Of a stretch of 64,000 bases of DNA, positions 1-10,203 are shown one piece after another. The stretch comes from Pseudomonas sp. B33.4 (GTDB taxonomy: Bacteria > Pseudomonadota > Gammaproteobacteria > Pseudomonadales > Pseudomonadaceae), in NCBI RefSeq assembly GCF_034555375.1, contig NZ_CP140706.1, positions 1,107,001 to 1,171,000 of the forward strand, written 5' to 3'. Each line of letters starts with the position of its first letter. Position 1 is the stretch's first letter. A program made the position numbers and the translations under genes. The notes below the pieces were generated by a model. That model saw only the letters and a list, made by a program, of their open reading frames with translations, was not told where the DNA came from and did not search any database.

Positions 1-1412
1 TAGCCAGGCTCGTGGATGCTCGCCGGGTTTTCGCCAGGGGCTGCCTTGATCATTCCCGGAGTCGCGGTGGCAGGGCCGTTGGCCTCGACGTTGACTTCAG
101 GTTTGCTCTTGGCCGGCGGCTGATTGGTGTACAGATCACGCAGGCCGAAGAACGCCAGCGTCACGTACGCCACTACGAGGGTTGCCACTTGCAGACCGGT
201 GAGGCTGGCCTGATTGAGTTCCGACAGCGACCAGTCGCCGAAGCTGAACATCGCGCCGTACATACGGCCGGCGACATGCAGGTTTTCGGCGCGGAAGATC
301 ACCCAGCCCATTACCACGAGCAGGAAGGTCAGCGCCCAGCGGATCGGGTTGAGGCTGCGTGGCGAGGTGTTCAGGCCCAGCGCTTTTTCAATCGCCAGCC
401 ACATGCCGTGCCATGCGCCCCAGACGATGTAGGTGATGTTCGCGCCGTGCCACAGACCACCGAGGAGCATGGTCAGGAACAGGTTGCGATAGGTCATCAG
501 CGTGCCTTTACGGTTACCGCCGAGGGTGATGTACAGATAGTCACGCAGCCAGGTCGACAGGCTGATGTGCCAGCGGCGCCAGAACTCGGTGATCGACTGG
601 CTGATGTACGGCTGTTTGAAGTTTTCCATAAAACGGAAACCCATCATCAAGCCCAGACCGATGGCCATGTCGCTGTAACCGGAGAAGTCGAAATACAGCT
701 GCGCGGTGTAGGCCAGCGCGCCAAGCCACGCGTCACCGGTGGTCGGGTTTTGCAGGGCGAAGCAATGGTCGGCGACCACCGCGAGGGTGTCGGCGATGAA
801 GACTTTTTTGATGAAACCCTGCATGAACCGCGTGCAGCCCTCGGAGAACTTGTCGAGGGTGTGCGTGCGGTTGTTGAACTGGTCGGCGAGGTCGCGAAAA
901 CGCAGGACCGGGCCGGCAATCAAGTGCGGGAAGATCGCCACGAACGCCGCGAAGTCGATCAGGTTGCGCGTGGCCGGGGTGTCGCCGCGATACACGTCGA
1001 TGATGTAGCTGATCGATTCGAAGATGTAGAACGAGATACCGATCGGCAGCAGCACGTGGGTGAGGATGAACGGCTCAAGACCCACCGAGGTCATCATCGC
1101 GTTGATGCTGTCGACACCGAAGTTGGCGTACTTGAAGTAGCCGAGGATGCACAGGTCGACTGCGACACCAAGCAACAGCCAGCGCTGCGCCGGTTTGGTC
1201 CGCACACCGGCGGCACCGACTTTGAGGCCGATCCAGTAGTTCCACAGCGTGACGGCGGCGAACAGCGCGAGGAAGTCCACACGCCACCAGGCATAGAACA
1301 CGTAGCTGGCGATCAGCAGCAGCAAATTGCGATAGCGTTGCCCGCTCAAGTAGTACAAGCCGAGAAAGATCGGCAAGAACAGAAACAGGAACACGTTGGA
1401 TGAAAATACCAT
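1..1412 (-). CDS. algI: Alginate O-acetyltransferase AlgI (C-terminus beyond window)
   Basis: AlgI is the inner-membrane MBOAT protein that passes acetyl groups to the periplasmic AlgJ/AlgX/AlgF acetylation machinery acting on alginate. I translated the minus strand from the ATG at 1412; it begins MVFSSNVFLFLFLPIFLGLY and stays open to base 1. Several hydrophobic segments and the family's two WHG boxes are visible (GGLWHGA and GAWHGMWL), which carry the conserved histidines. The last two in-frame bases read TA, so the frame meets either Tyr or a stop just outside; the family is usually about 480-520 residues, so a short C-terminal part is probably missing. It follows algL, but after an unusually wide 391-bp gap filled with repeats. 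Confidence 0.95.
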   Translation of the reverse strand, partial: MVFSSNVFLFLFLPIFLGLYYLSGQRYRNLLLLIASYVFYAWWRVDFLALFAAVTLWNYWIGLKVGAAGVRTKPAQRWLLLGVAVDLCILGYFKYANFGVDSINAMMTSVGLEPFILTHVLLPIGISFYIFESISYIIDVYRGDTPATRNLIDFAAFVAIFPHLIAGPVLRFRDLADQFNNRTHTLDKFSEGCTRFMQGFIKKVFIADTLAVVADHCFALQNPTTGDAWLGALAYTAQLYFDFSGYSDMAIGLGLMMGFRFMENFKQPYISQSITEFWRRWHISLSTWLRDYLYITLGGNRKGTLMTYRNLFLTMLLGGLWHGANITYIVWGAWHGMWLAIEKALGLNTSPRSLNPIRWALTFLLVVMGWVIFRAENLHVAGRMYGAMFSFGDWSLSELNQASLTGLQVATLVVAYVTLAFFGLRDLYTNQPPAKSKPEVNVEANGPATATPGMIKAAPGENPASIHEPG

Positions 1413-1530
1413 CCCGATCTCTCCATGTTTGAACCAACAGTCAAGGGCCAAAGCCCCCCCAAACCCCCCGTGGTAGTGGAGGGGTGACACAGTGCTTGCT
1501 TGAGGTCGGAGCTGGCCGTCAGACCGCGCC

Positions 1531-1786
1531 CCTCACCCCCCGCCCTCTCCCGGAGGGAGAGGGAGCCTGATCTCCATGGTTTTCAAAAATGGAGATCGAC
1601 TCGGTATTTCTTTGCCGCCTGATCTCGGTTGTTTTTCAACGCCTGAGATCGACTCGATATTTCCTTGCAGTCTGATCTCGGTTGTTTTTCAACACCTGAG
1701 ACCGACTGGGTATTTCATTTCGGCGTAACTCGCACAGCCACCTCGGTCAGTCCCCTCTCCCTCCGGGAGAGGGTTAGGGTGAGGGG
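1531..1786. repeat. Mirror-repeat element, copy A, with three internal tandem units
   Basis: The element fills most of the algL-algI gap (1413-1803). It is bounded by imperfect inverted arms at 1531-1564 and about 1752-1786, of the type CCCTCACCC...CCCTCTCCC against GGGAGAGGG...GGGTGAGGG. Between the arms a 52-53-bp unit starting TGATCTC and containing GACTCGGTATTTC occurs three times, starting at 1568, 1620 and 1673. Copies with a single internal unit lie at 14886-15033 and 60044-60184. No transposase is encoded. The arms could fold in RNA and affect algI expression, but that is inference. Confidence 0.8.
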
Positions 1787-1803
1787 CTTTTGCTTTTCGC
1801 CTT

Positions 1804-2940
1804 TCAAGAACCCTTGTTGCCCTTCTCATGCGACGGGTCGTAGACCTTGGTCAGGTCGCCACCCAGGCGGAAGGTCTTGAACGGCTGCATGCCGCGCTTC
1901 TTCTCGATGACATCCGGCGCACAGGTGTAGAGCGTGCAGAACGGTTCGAGCCAGGCGAATTTCATGTCCTCTTTCAAGTCGGTCATGTCCTGCTCTTTGC
2001 CGTTCTTCTTCTCGAATTCATCCGGGTCTTTCACCCCCGACAACACCCGATCACCGAGACGCTTCAGCGCACCGTTGTTCTCCTGACGCAAATCAACACC
2101 GTTGACCTGGGCGAAACTGGCGATCATCGCCAGCGGCGGCAGGGCGTAGTTGTGATAGGCGAGGGCGCGTTGCTGGCGCTTGAGTTCGTTTGGCAGGAAG
2201 CCGTCGGCATCGACTTGATTGACGCCAACCTTGTATTCCTTCACCGCCCAGTCAAACAGGTCGCGGCGGTTGGTCGCGACCGAGGTCGCCATCACCGACC
2301 AGGCTGCCCAGTACGAATGGTTGTTGGTTTTTTCCAGCGGCAGGTTGTCCCAGTCGCTGACCACCTGATCGGCCATTTTGCTGAACCACGCCTCGATCAA
2401 CTGCGCTTCCTGCTGATGCTGCGCCAGCGGATGCGAGTCGGAGAATTTCAGGCGAATGTACGAAGAGGCCATGCTGCCCAACGCCCATTTGCGCATCGAC
2501 TTGCCGGTGTGGTTGAAGTCTTTCGACATCAACGCATTGGCCTTGGCCCACGCGGTCAGCCAGTTCAGCGTGCAGTCGAGCTGTTCCGGACGACCGTCGC
2601 GCATGAACTGCATCACCCGTTTGGCGGTGCCGCGTTCCAGCGTGGTGATGTCTTTGGTGGTGTCGCGAAAGGCTTTTTCCGACTGCACGTTCAGCGTCGA
2701 ACGCGCCTTGTCCGAGCCTTCGTATTTGCTGCGAAATTGCAGCGGCCCGGTGTACGGCGCCGGCATGGCATCGCAGCCTTCGCTGTTGTCGCCGGTCTTG
2801 AATTTATCCACAGGCGCGAAGTAGCCCTGCGGTGGACGCAGTGGCGCGGCGGCCTGAGTCGCCCCGGCGAACATCGCCAGGCTCAGCAGCGTCGGTGCCA
2901 ACAGATTTTTGAGTTTCGGATTTCGCATAGCAGACCTCAT
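1804..2940 (-). CDS. algL: Periplasmic alginate lyase AlgL
   Basis: AlgL cleaves polymannuronate by beta-elimination and clears stray polymer from the periplasm during alginate export. The protein has a signal peptide ending around ATQAAA and the family motif NNHSYW near residue 206, which carries the catalytic Asn-His region. The [16 protein letters not shown] and [16 protein letters not shown] blocks are typical of AlgL. The frame opens at 2940, overlapping the algX stop as ATGA. A second ATG at 2928 has a GAGG Shine-Dalgarno inside that overlap and is an equally good start, giving 374 residues, close to the usual length. Confidence 0.96.
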   Translation of the reverse strand: MRSAMRNPKLKNLLAPTLLSLAMFAGATQAAAPLRPPQGYFAPVDKFKTGDNSEGCDAMPAPYTGPLQFRSKYEGSDKARSTLNVQSEKAFRDTTKDITTLERGTAKRVMQFMRDGRPEQLDCTLNWLTAWAKANALMSKDFNHTGKSMRKWALGSMASSYIRLKFSDSHPLAQHQQEAQLIEAWFSKMADQVVSDWDNLPLEKTNNHSYWAAWSVMATSVATNRRDLFDWAVKEYKVGVNQVDADGFLPNELKRQQRALAYHNYALPPLAMIASFAQVNGVDLRQENNGALKRLGDRVLSGVKDPDEFEKKNGKEQDMTDLKEDMKFAWLEPFCTLYTCAPDVIEKKRGMQPFKTFRLGGDLTKVYDPSHEKGNKGS

Positions 2941-4397
2941 TGCCCGACCTGAGCGGTTTGTTGCCCAGCGCCCGGGAATACGTTGCGTTTGCAGATTTTC
3001 GCTTCGACTTTTTGCGGCGCGGTGCCCGCTTCCGGGCCCTGAACTTCGACCGCCAGCAGGTTCTGCGTGGCCCAGTCTTCGTCCGTGCGCAACTCAAAGG
3101 CGAAACGACCGTCGGTGTCGGAGGTTTCCGGTTTCTCGATCTTGATGTCCTCGTGGCGACCGTTCATGTACCAGAGGGTGGCTTGCAGGGTTTTCACCGA
3201 AGGGTCGGCGAAGCGGATGTCGACCTGATGGCTGCTGTTTTGCAGGTTCAGGTTCTTGCTGTTGACCAGCAGTTCTTGTTTGCCGCCCGGCTTGAGCGTG
3301 GTGCTCGCGGACATCTGTGCGTCTTTGCCTTCGCAGCCGTTGTCGAGCAGGGACATCATCTGGCGATAGATGGTCTCCTGATCGAGGCGATACAGCGGCG
3401 AGAATTCCCAGATGAGAATTTTCGGCGGGGTCTTCTGGAATTCGTCGCTGCCGAGGTACTGCAGCATCGAACCTTCCAGACCACCGCCGGGGAACGCGAC
3501 GTTGAGAATGTCGGCGCCGATGGCTTCTTCGAGGAAGCCGGCGAAGTTGTAGTTCTTGCCGCTGTGCGACGTACCGACGAGGGTGATTTGCGGGTTGCCG
3601 GAATCACCGAACAGGTCGCCATCACCGGCCTCGCCTTTCGGCTCGGTGGTGAACTGATCCATGTACTGGATCGCGTAACTGGTGCCGCACAATTGCCCGG
3701 CCATGTTGTGCAGGGTGCCGGTCTTACCCATGCGCCCGGAGCGCTTGGTCTCGAATTCACGCTTGGGCACGTCGGCGAAGGCCGGGATCTGCTTGACCTT
3801 CTCGGCGACGATTTTCGCCGTGCGCTGCGCACCGTATGGCGTCCAGTGCTGGTCGCCACGGAAGTAGAAATCGTGGGCGGGCAGGGTGTCCGGCAGCGAC
3901 TCGTTGGTCAGCGGCGACAGGTCCGGCACCACGTAACCCATCTTGGCGAAACGGCCAAGCATGGTCTTGTAGTTGCCCAGCGCTTTCTCGTAATCGAACG
4001 CGGCTTTTTCCTGCGGGTTGAGCTTGTTGCGGTTCACCAGGCCACGGGTCGGCTGATAGACGATCACCAACTCAACGCCTTTGGCCTTGAACGCATCGTG
4101 CAACTGTTGCAGGCGTTTGTAGCCGGCCGGGGTGGTGTTGAATTCGGTGCGCAAATCTTCCTGAGTCCGGAACAGCCAGTCGCCTTGCGCCTGCACCAGG
4201 GTGGTGAAGTTCTGCTGATAACGCGTGGTGTAATTCTTCGCGTCATGCGCCGCCGGGCACAGGTTGCAGCACGGTTCGGCGCTGAACTTTGGTGGCGTGG
4301 CAGCGGCGCCTTCATCGGCGCGGGCGCCGTTGCTGGCCGCGAGAATGCCCACGGTCAGGGCCGACAGGCTGAGTAATTTGATCAAGTGTGGGTGCAT
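2937..4397 (-). CDS. algX: Alginate biosynthesis protein AlgX
   Basis: AlgX is a periplasmic scaffold and terminal O-acetyltransferase of the alginate export complex. A signal peptide (about residues 1-27) precedes an SGNH-like domain. The catalytic residues are visible as D182 and H184 in [11 protein letters not shown] and S277 in GTSHSG. All three are offset by eight from the published P. aeruginosa triad (D174, H176, S269), which supports the chosen start. The C-terminal part resembles the carbohydrate-binding module. It lies 10 bp downstream of algG and overlaps algL by 4 bp, consistent with translational coupling. Confidence 0.96.
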   Translation of the reverse strand: MHPHLIKLLSLSALTVGILAASNGARADEGAAATPPKFSAEPCCNLCPAAHDAKNYTTRYQQNFTTLVQAQGDWLFRTQEDLRTEFNTTPAGYKRLQQLHDAFKAKGVELVIVYQPTRGLVNRNKLNPQEKAAFDYEKALGNYKTMLGRFAKMGYVVPDLSPLTNESLPDTLPAHDFYFRGDQHWTPYGAQRTAKIVAEKVKQIPAFADVPKREFETKRSGRMGKTGTLHNMAGQLCGTSYAIQYMDQFTTEPKGEAGDGDLFGDSGNPQITLVGTSHSGKNYNFAGFLEEAIGADILNVAFPGGGLEGSMLQYLGSDEFQKTPPKILIWEFSPLYRLDQETIYRQMMSLLDNGCEGKDAQMSASTTLKPGGKQELLVNSKNLNLQNSSHQVDIRFADPSVKTLQATLWYMNGRHEDIKIEKPETSDTDGRFAFELRTDEDWATQNLLAVEVQGPEAGTAPQKVEAKICKRNVFPGAGQQTAQVGQ

Positions 4398-4407
4398 AAA
4401 ATTATCC

Positions 4408-5979
4408 TCAGTCCTGCATTTCGGTCTGGCGTTCGACAGGGTCGATCAGCACGGCTTTCTGCTGGCGCACCAGCAGATCGAGAATTTCATCCTGGCGCTC
4501 GCCGAGGATGCCGTTGAAGCTGATGCCGCTGGATTTGGTCGGCGCCAGCATCGACACGCGATACAGCTCGACACTCAAAGGCGAATCGATCGACAGCGGG
4601 CCGCTGCCGTTGGCCGCCAGTTCACCGCCAACGACAATCAGCGACACCTGGGCATCGAACGGATCGAGCTTGATGTCACGGTCGGTGTCGCTTAGATCCT
4701 TGATGTGGCCGTAGACGCCGGTCAAACCGTTGGCCATGGCGACGTTTTCGTAGAGGCGGATGTTCACGCTGTTACGAATACGGATGCCGTGGCGCTTGTT
4801 GCTGATGACCTTGTTGCCCCACAGCAGGTTGTCGGCGGACTCGTAGAGGGTGATGCCGTCGGTGTGGTTCTTGTAGATCTCGTTGTAGGCAATGATGTTG
4901 TTGACGCTGTTACGGTCGATCACCAGGCCCGAGAGATGGTTGTCATAGCTCTTGTTGTTGAAGATGAAGCTGTCGTTGACCTCACGGGAAATAATGATCC
5001 CGTGCTTCTTCTTCGTACCGTGCACAGTGTTCTCGGCAATGATCAGGCCGTGGGAACGGTCGTGCGGGTCGATGCCGTAGACGATGTTGTCTTTGTAGGT
5101 GTTGCCCTTGACCACGAAGTCGCGGGTCTCGTAGCAGTAGAAGCCGTACCACATGTCGGAGAACTCGGAACCGACGATCCAGCCAGTCGGTTCAGGGCGC
5201 TTGAGCACCTTGGCCATGTTCGGCGTGTACTGGGAAATACTTACGCCGTAAGACTTACTGTTGGCGTAGCCGAAGCTGGCCATCTTGCTGTTGACGATGT
5301 AGGTCTCGGTGCCACCCCAGGCGAGCAGGAACGGACGGAATTCCTTCGGCGAGCGGAAGGTCGCCGGGCCGTTTTCCTTTTCGCGCCAGCCGGTGACTTT
5401 GGTGTCACGTACGAACAACTGGCCGTCGTTGACCATGAACGCACCGGCCTCTTGTGACAGGCGCAGCTCTTGGGTCTGGCCGTCGATTTCGAGGATGCCT
5501 TTACGTCCAACGACGATCGGCAGCTTCGACAGGTACACGCCCGGCGCGGTCTCGCTGAAGTACTGCTTGGGCAGTTTCTGCGCCAGATCCTTGAGGTTCA
5601 TGTAGCCGTCGTCGACGAAGATCGCCTGCGGGATGCCGTGCTGACGCACCACCCATTCGGCCATCTTGTTGTCGCCGCCGATGAAGTCCTTCAGTGCGTC
5701 TTCCTGCATCATCCGGCGCACGCTGATCTTGCCCGGTTTGCTGCGGACGATTTTCGCCGCAGCGGCCTCGGCGGTGAAGCCGGAAAGGTCGGGCAGTTTC
5801 GGCGCGGCCAGATTCAGCGCCTCGGTGGGTGCGCTGCTGACGGTGTAGGTCTTGGCTTGTTGCAGCTCCTTGGCCGTGGTCGCAGGCTTTGCCGGCTCCA
5901 CGTTGGCGAAGGCGCCAGCGCTGGCCAGCAGCATCGCGCCGGCCAGCAGGCTGAGTGAGCCTATCCTGGTGCTGATCAT
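4408..5979 (-). CDS. algG: Poly(beta-D-mannuronate) C5-epimerase AlgG
   Basis: AlgG is a periplasmic parallel beta-helix enzyme that converts mannuronate to guluronate residues in the nascent polymer. The DPHD catalytic motif is present (IDPHDRSHG, about residues 304-307), followed by repeated Asn/Gly-rich helix turns typical of CASH-domain proteins. I start it at the ATG at 5979 because a GGGAG Shine-Dalgarno lies about 9 nt upstream and a clean signal peptide (MISTRIGSLSLLAGA, ending AFA) follows. The frame stays open to an ATG at 6006 that overlaps the algE stop, giving nine more residues without a good ribosome site. Confidence 0.95.
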   Translation of the reverse strand: MISTRIGSLSLLAGAMLLASAGAFANVEPAKPATTAKELQQAKTYTVSSAPTEALNLAAPKLPDLSGFTAEAAAAKIVRSKPGKISVRRMMQEDALKDFIGGDNKMAEWVVRQHGIPQAIFVDDGYMNLKDLAQKLPKQYFSETAPGVYLSKLPIVVGRKGILEIDGQTQELRLSQEAGAFMVNDGQLFVRDTKVTGWREKENGPATFRSPKEFRPFLLAWGGTETYIVNSKMASFGYANSKSYGVSISQYTPNMAKVLKRPEPTGWIVGSEFSDMWYGFYCYETRDFVVKGNTYKDNIVYGIDPHDRSHGLIIAENTVHGTKKKHGIIISREVNDSFIFNNKSYDNHLSGLVIDRNSVNNIIAYNEIYKNHTDGITLYESADNLLWGNKVISNKRHGIRIRNSVNIRLYENVAMANGLTGVYGHIKDLSDTDRDIKLDPFDAQVSLIVVGGELAANGSGPLSIDSPLSVELYRVSMLAPTKSSGISFNGILGERQDEILDLLVRQQKAVLIDPVERQTEMQD

Positions 5980-6005
5980 GTCGGGCACTCCCTTGGCGGT
6001 TTGCA

Positions 6006-7487
6006 TCAGAAGCGCCAGATCACGTCGATGAACGCGCGGTGCATGTACGAATCAACCTGCTTGCCATAGGCATCCCCCGGTTTGAACACACCGCCACGGA
6101 AGCGTACGAGGGCCGAAGGCTCGTCGATCGACTGGCTCAGCGCCGCCGGCAACAGGCCTTGCTTGAAGTACTTGGTGACGACCAGGTCCATCTCCTGACC
6201 GAGGTCCTTGTTGCCGTCTTCAAGCGGCAGCGAGGTGCTGGACAGGATCGCGCCGGTGGCGTCGTCGGTATTGTTTTCCACGGCATTGATGCCGTTGCTG
6301 CCCACCGGCTTGTTGCCGTCGACGCGCCAGAACTTGTGGTAGATCAGGCTGGCGTCGTACTCGTCGTTGACCATCCACGAACCGAACAACGTCGCGGTTT
6401 GCATGTTGTTCATTTCGCCACGGAAGGCTTCGCCGAAACGGTGAACCCGCGAGCGCGTACCGGTGTAGTTGGAGCGGTTGCTCTCCAGGCCGGTCTGCTC
6501 GTAATCGGCGCTGGCGCGGGCATACGCACCGCCGACTTGCCATTGTGGATCGAGGCGCAGACGCACGCCGATGTCGGTGGCCCAGCCGTTGACGTCATCG
6601 CTGCGCTTGGCTTGCGCCGGGCGCGAACCATCGGCGTTCAGCGCATTGACCGTGTCGCGGTCGCCGCTCATGCCGGTGATGCTGCCCCAGTAGTTGACGG
6701 TGTTGGTGTTGCGCCAGTTGTAGGCGTCGCTGTCGGCGGTCAGGCCGAGCCAGCTGATGTCGCCGTTCTCGGTTTTATCCAGCGAGTCGCGCGGCACACC
6801 CGGTTCGGCGTAATCGAGTTTGCCGTCATCGTGGGTGTGGTGACCACGAATGCCGACCCACTGGCCCGGCGTCCACTGGTAAGCAGCATCGGCGTAGGCG
6901 TGCAGGCGATCCTTGTCTTTCGGCGCCAGCTCTTTCAAGTCGGTGCGGTATTCGCTGAAGCGTTCGGCGACACCGGCGTTGGCGCGCAACAGGGTGGTGT
7001 CGAAGGTCCAGTTCAGCGCTTCGATGTTGGTGTCGCGCCATTGACCGTCGTCATTGCGCAGGCGCTGGCGACCGAACTTGAGCATCTCGCCCGGGTATGG
7101 GGTGAGGCCGCTGTAACCGACCCAGAACTCGCGCATCGCCAAGTAGTTTTTCTTGGTTTTGCGATCGCCGTTGTCGGTGGCTTGTTCACCGTCGGATTGT
7201 TGCAGGGTGTCGGTTTCGATGATGTCGGTCGAGGTCACGGCCTGGCCCATGGCGTAGGCGCTCCACGCGCCGCTTTCACCGTAGATCCACGGACGCAGGT
7301 CGAGGCCGACGCCGTTGACGTCGCCGCCGCTGGCGGTGCCGAGGTCACGGTCGTCTTCGGACTGGCCGGTGACTTTCACTTCGAGGCCAAAGTTCTTGGT
7401 TTCAGTCATCGCGGCCAGTGTCGGGCAAGACCAGATCAGCGCGAAGGTGAGGCCAATGCCGGCCTTCACGAATGGATTCAACTTCAT
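6006..7487 (-). CDS. algE: Outer-membrane alginate export porin AlgE
   Basis: AlgE is the 18-stranded outer-membrane beta-barrel through which alginate leaves the cell. The 493-residue product has a signal peptide ([19 protein letters not shown], ending TLA). The rest is rich in alternating aromatic and polar strands, with Arg-rich sections such as [17 protein letters not shown] that line the pore in this family. It ends in a terminal aromatic (VIWRF), as expected of barrels inserted by the BAM complex. The start overlaps the algK stop as ATGA, with a GAGGAAAAG ribosome site inside algK. Confidence 0.96.
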   Translation of the reverse strand: MKLNPFVKAGIGLTFALIWSCPTLAAMTETKNFGLEVKVTGQSEDDRDLGTASGGDVNGVGLDLRPWIYGESGAWSAYAMGQAVTSTDIIETDTLQQSDGEQATDNGDRKTKKNYLAMREFWVGYSGLTPYPGEMLKFGRQRLRNDDGQWRDTNIEALNWTFDTTLLRANAGVAERFSEYRTDLKELAPKDKDRLHAYADAAYQWTPGQWVGIRGHHTHDDGKLDYAEPGVPRDSLDKTENGDISWLGLTADSDAYNWRNTNTVNYWGSITGMSGDRDTVNALNADGSRPAQAKRSDDVNGWATDIGVRLRLDPQWQVGGAYARASADYEQTGLESNRSNYTGTRSRVHRFGEAFRGEMNNMQTATLFGSWMVNDEYDASLIYHKFWRVDGNKPVGSNGINAVENNTDDATGAILSSTSLPLEDGNKDLGQEMDLVVTKYFKQGLLPAALSQSIDEPSALVRFRGGVFKPGDAYGKQVDSYMHRAFIDVIWRF

Positions 7488-8989
7488 AACTTTTCCTCGC
7501 CGTCTTCTTCTTGCAGGGCGTGCAGTTGCAGCGTGTTCGGGTTCAGAGCGCCACGGCTGGCTTGCTCTTGTTGCAGCAGACGTTGCGCTTCGGCGAGACG
7601 CTCGGGCGGCAATTGCGCGGCGAGGGTAGTCGCCAGCTCATCGGCTTGCGGGGTGTTTTGCGCCTTGGCCAATTGGCTGAACACGTAGGCGTTGAGCGGG
7701 TCGGGCTTGGTGCCCTTGCCTTGGGAGAACAGTTGGGCGATGGCGAAATCGGCGCTGTTCTGGCCGTTGCGTGCAGCGGTCAGCAGGTGGTCGAGGGCTT
7801 TCTGCGGATAGACCTTGCCGAGGTAGCCACGGCGATAGATCTGGCCGAGGTAGTAGTCGGCGGCGACTTCACGGCCAACGGCTTTCTGGAAATGTTCTTC
7901 GGCGACTTTCGCGTCAGCCGGGACCATTTTGCCTTCGTAGTAGAGCTTGCCCAGCAACAGTTCGGCGCGCGGCTGGTCGGCGGCGCGGCCGTTGTCGAGG
8001 TACTTCATCATCTGATCGACGTCACCCAGTTCCGGGTAGTCGTAGAGCAATTGCGCGAGGGTCACCCACGACGCCGGATAGCCCGGAGCTATTGGCTCAA
8101 GCAGCGATTGCGCGGTTTTTTCGTCGGTCTTGCCGAGGGTCGAATCGGCCAATACGCGGGCGACGGAATCGACACGTTGAGCGGTGACGGTGCCACGGCT
8201 GTAACCGGCCTGCATCTGCTTGATCAGCTCGGCTTGTTGCTCAGGCTGCGCGCGTTTCTGGTACACGGTGGCCAGTTCGACGTAGCAGATGTCGGTGGTG
8301 TTGAGCGCGGCTTTGCAGATTTTTTCCACGTCATCCAGGTGCTGGTCGTAGGTGCCTTGAGTGCGATACAGCAGCACCTGCGCCAGACCCGCTTCCGGGT
8401 AGCCGGATTTGCGCCACTGATCGATCTGCTGCTGCGCGTTGATGTTGGGGAAGCTGTGCGGGTATTGCAGGTACAGCATCGCCAGCGGGATCAACGTGTT
8501 GCCTTCGCCATTGGCGGCGGCTTTTTTCAGCAGGCTTTCGGCTTCGTGGTGTTCGGCTTCGGTGGAACCCGGTTTGGCCACCAGCAAGCGGCCGAGACGT
8601 GCCTGAGCGCGCGGCGAAACACTGGCGGCGGCGCGGTATGTCGCCTCGGCCTGTTTCATTTGCGCAGGATCGCGACTGTCGACCTGGATATCGGCGAGGC
8701 CGACTTGTGCTTCGCTGTAACCCAGATCGGCCAGTTGCTGATAGTTCTGCGCAGCGGTGGCGGTGTCGCCACGCTTGAGCGCTTCGTTGGCCAGACGCTG
8801 ATCGGGCAGGCCGGCGCAACCGGCCAGGCTCACCGCCAATGCCAAGGCACACATGGTCCCCATGTAGGAGTGAGCCTGCTCGCGATTCAGGCAACTCGGT
8901 ACATCAGACAAACCGCGGCGCTCCCATCGCGAGCAGGCTCGCTCCCACAGGGTTGGCGGTGTGTTGAAGATATGAGTAGTCACAGGCAT
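7484..8989 (-). CDS. algK: Alginate export lipoprotein AlgK with REP-interrupted signal sequence
   Basis: AlgK is an outer-membrane lipoprotein of Sel1/TPR-like repeats that localises AlgE and bridges the periplasmic complex. The mature part starts at the lipobox LAGC (Cys58 counted from the ATG at 8989) and continues [13 protein letters not shown], as in other AlgK proteins. A GAGGA site fits the ATG at 8989 poorly (2-nt spacing) but fits a GTG at 8983 well (7 nt, giving MTTHIFN). Residues about 14-43 are encoded by a REP pair (8863-8950) that keeps the frame and lengthens the signal peptide to 57 residues. Removing it leaves an ordinary signal sequence of about 27 residues. An ATG at 8863 lies at the REP edge but lacks a Shine-Dalgarno. 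Confidence 0.93.
   Translation of the reverse strand: MPVTTHIFNTPPTLWERACSRWERRGLSDVPSCLNREQAHSYMGTMCALALAVSLAGCAGLPDQRLANEALKRGDTATAAQNYQQLADLGYSEAQVGLADIQVDSRDPAQMKQAEATYRAAASVSPRAQARLGRLLVAKPGSTEAEHHEAESLLKKAAANGEGNTLIPLAMLYLQYPHSFPNINAQQQIDQWRKSGYPEAGLAQVLLYRTQGTYDQHLDDVEKICKAALNTTDICYVELATVYQKRAQPEQQAELIKQMQAGYSRGTVTAQRVDSVARVLADSTLGKTDEKTAQSLLEPIAPGYPASWVTLAQLLYDYPELGDVDQMMKYLDNGRAADQPRAELLLGKLYYEGKMVPADAKVAEEHFQKAVGREVAADYYLGQIYRRGYLGKVYPQKALDHLLTAARNGQNSADFAIAQLFSQGKGTKPDPLNAYVFSQLAKAQNTPQADELATTLAAQLPPERLAEAQRLLQQEQASRGALNPNTLQLHALQEEDGEEKL
8863..8950. repeat. REP pair (GTGGGAGCGAGCCTGCTCGC family) inside algK
   Basis: Two inverted REP arms at 8863-8886 (GTAGGAGTGAGCCTGCTCGC) and 8926-8950 (GCGAGCAGGCTCGCTCCCAC) flank a 39-bp loop. 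Unlike the other copies in the window, this one lies within a coding frame, at codons 14-43 of algK, between the n-region and h-region of the signal peptide. Confidence 0.9.
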
Positions 8990-8998
8990 GTCCTCGAC

Positions 8999-10168
8999 TT
9001 AAAGACCGGCAGCCATGGCTTTGTCGATCAGCCAGTTCAGGTTCGGGCCACGGTCGCTGTTCACTTCCACCGGGCGGCCGGCGAGGCTGCTGTCGAGCGG
9101 CTCGTCAGGCTGGATCTGTACGCGGATATCGGAGGACAGGTCGGCGCTTTTCAGGCTGGTGCTGCTGACGATCTTGCCGGTGCGGGTCTTGTCTTCGCCG
9201 GCGATCTGGAAGCTCACCGGGGTGCCCGGACGCACGTCGCCGAACTGGCGATAAGAGAAGCGCGCATCGACGGTGGCCTGAGTGTTGCGCGGCACCAATT
9301 GGAAGATCACATCACCTTTGCTTGCGTACTGACCGTCCGCCACCAGTTGCTGGGCCACGGTGCAATCGCATGGCGAGGTCAGCGTGCCGGTCATTTGCTT
9401 GCCGAACAGTTCTTCAACCTTGGCCGGCGACAGTTGATCTTCTTCCAGATGGCCCTTGAGCACATCGAGCATGCTGGTGCTGAAGGTCGCCAGTGGCGCG
9501 CCTTTGGCCGCGACGCCGTCGGACTTGACCAGGCTCTGCACGGTGCCGTCACGCGGCATGGTGATGTTCATCCCCGGCACGCTGACCAGACCGGCCTGCG
9601 CGTGGCTGACGAAGTACATGCCGTACACCGATTTGAAAATGAAACCCGCCGCGACCAGACCGACCGCGAAGATACCGGCGCTGAATGTCACCGCTTTCAG
9701 GCGACCGAACGGGGTCATGCCGGAGCCGCCGTCCTTGACCTTGCGCGCCTTGGTGAAGTTGTCGCGCTGCAGGGTCGCCAGCACTTCACCGATGCTGACG
9801 ATGTCGCCGGCCAGGTGCGAAGTGATCAAGTGGCGCAGGGTGGAAATGTCCTGCGGCTCCAGATTCTGGAACTGGCAGCCGGCGCGGCCGGTCTGGCGAT
9901 CGAAGGAACGTACTTGCAGTTCAACGTCCATGGCGATGCCGAGGTTGTCGATGACGAATTGCAGACGCGCCTTGTACACCTGGCCAATGGTCAGCGGCAG
10001 CTGCCCGGCGTTGAATGCCAGACCACCGGCAGACAGGTCGATGACCCGCGCTTCGACCGGCGTCCGGTCGGGACCGAAGAAGCGCAGTTTGGCCGGGATT
10101 TTCACGCGGGCGTGTTGGCGCTGGGCTTCGGATTCATGCACTACGTTGGCGTTGACGGCGGTATTCAT
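8999..10168 (-). CDS. alg44: Alginate polymerisation c-di-GMP receptor Alg44
   Basis: Alg44 binds c-di-GMP through an N-terminal PilZ domain and activates the Alg8 synthase. The PilZ residues R17, R21, D44 and S46 (QRQHARVKIP and DLSAGGLAF) sit at the same positions as in P. aeruginosa. A single transmembrane segment follows at about residues 150-175. The C-terminal periplasmic half resembles a membrane-fusion (HlyD-like) protein, with CDCTVAQQLV and PGTPVSFQIAG blocks. It lies 30 bp downstream of alg8. Confidence 0.96.
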   Translation of the reverse strand: MNTAVNANVVHESEAQRQHARVKIPAKLRFFGPDRTPVEARVIDLSAGGLAFNAGQLPLTIGQVYKARLQFVIDNLGIAMDVELQVRSFDRQTGRAGCQFQNLEPQDISTLRHLITSHLAGDIVSIGEVLATLQRDNFTKARKVKDGGSGMTPFGRLKAVTFSAGIFAVGLVAAGFIFKSVYGMYFVSHAQAGLVSVPGMNITMPRDGTVQSLVKSDGVAAKGAPLATFSTSMLDVLKGHLEEDQLSPAKVEELFGKQMTGTLTSPCDCTVAQQLVADGQYASKGDVIFQLVPRNTQATVDARFSYRQFGDVRPGTPVSFQIAGEDKTRTGKIVSSTSLKSADLSSDIRVQIQPDEPLDSSLAGRPVEVNSDRGPNLNWLIDKAMAAGL

Positions 10169-10203
10169 AGGGGCGATTTCCTTGTTAATTCAATAGGGGC
10201 GGG

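Noticed and set aside
1568..1725. The three tandem 52-53-bp units considered as a CRISPR array
   Set aside because: The units are contiguous near-identical repeats without unique spacers, and no cas gene is near.
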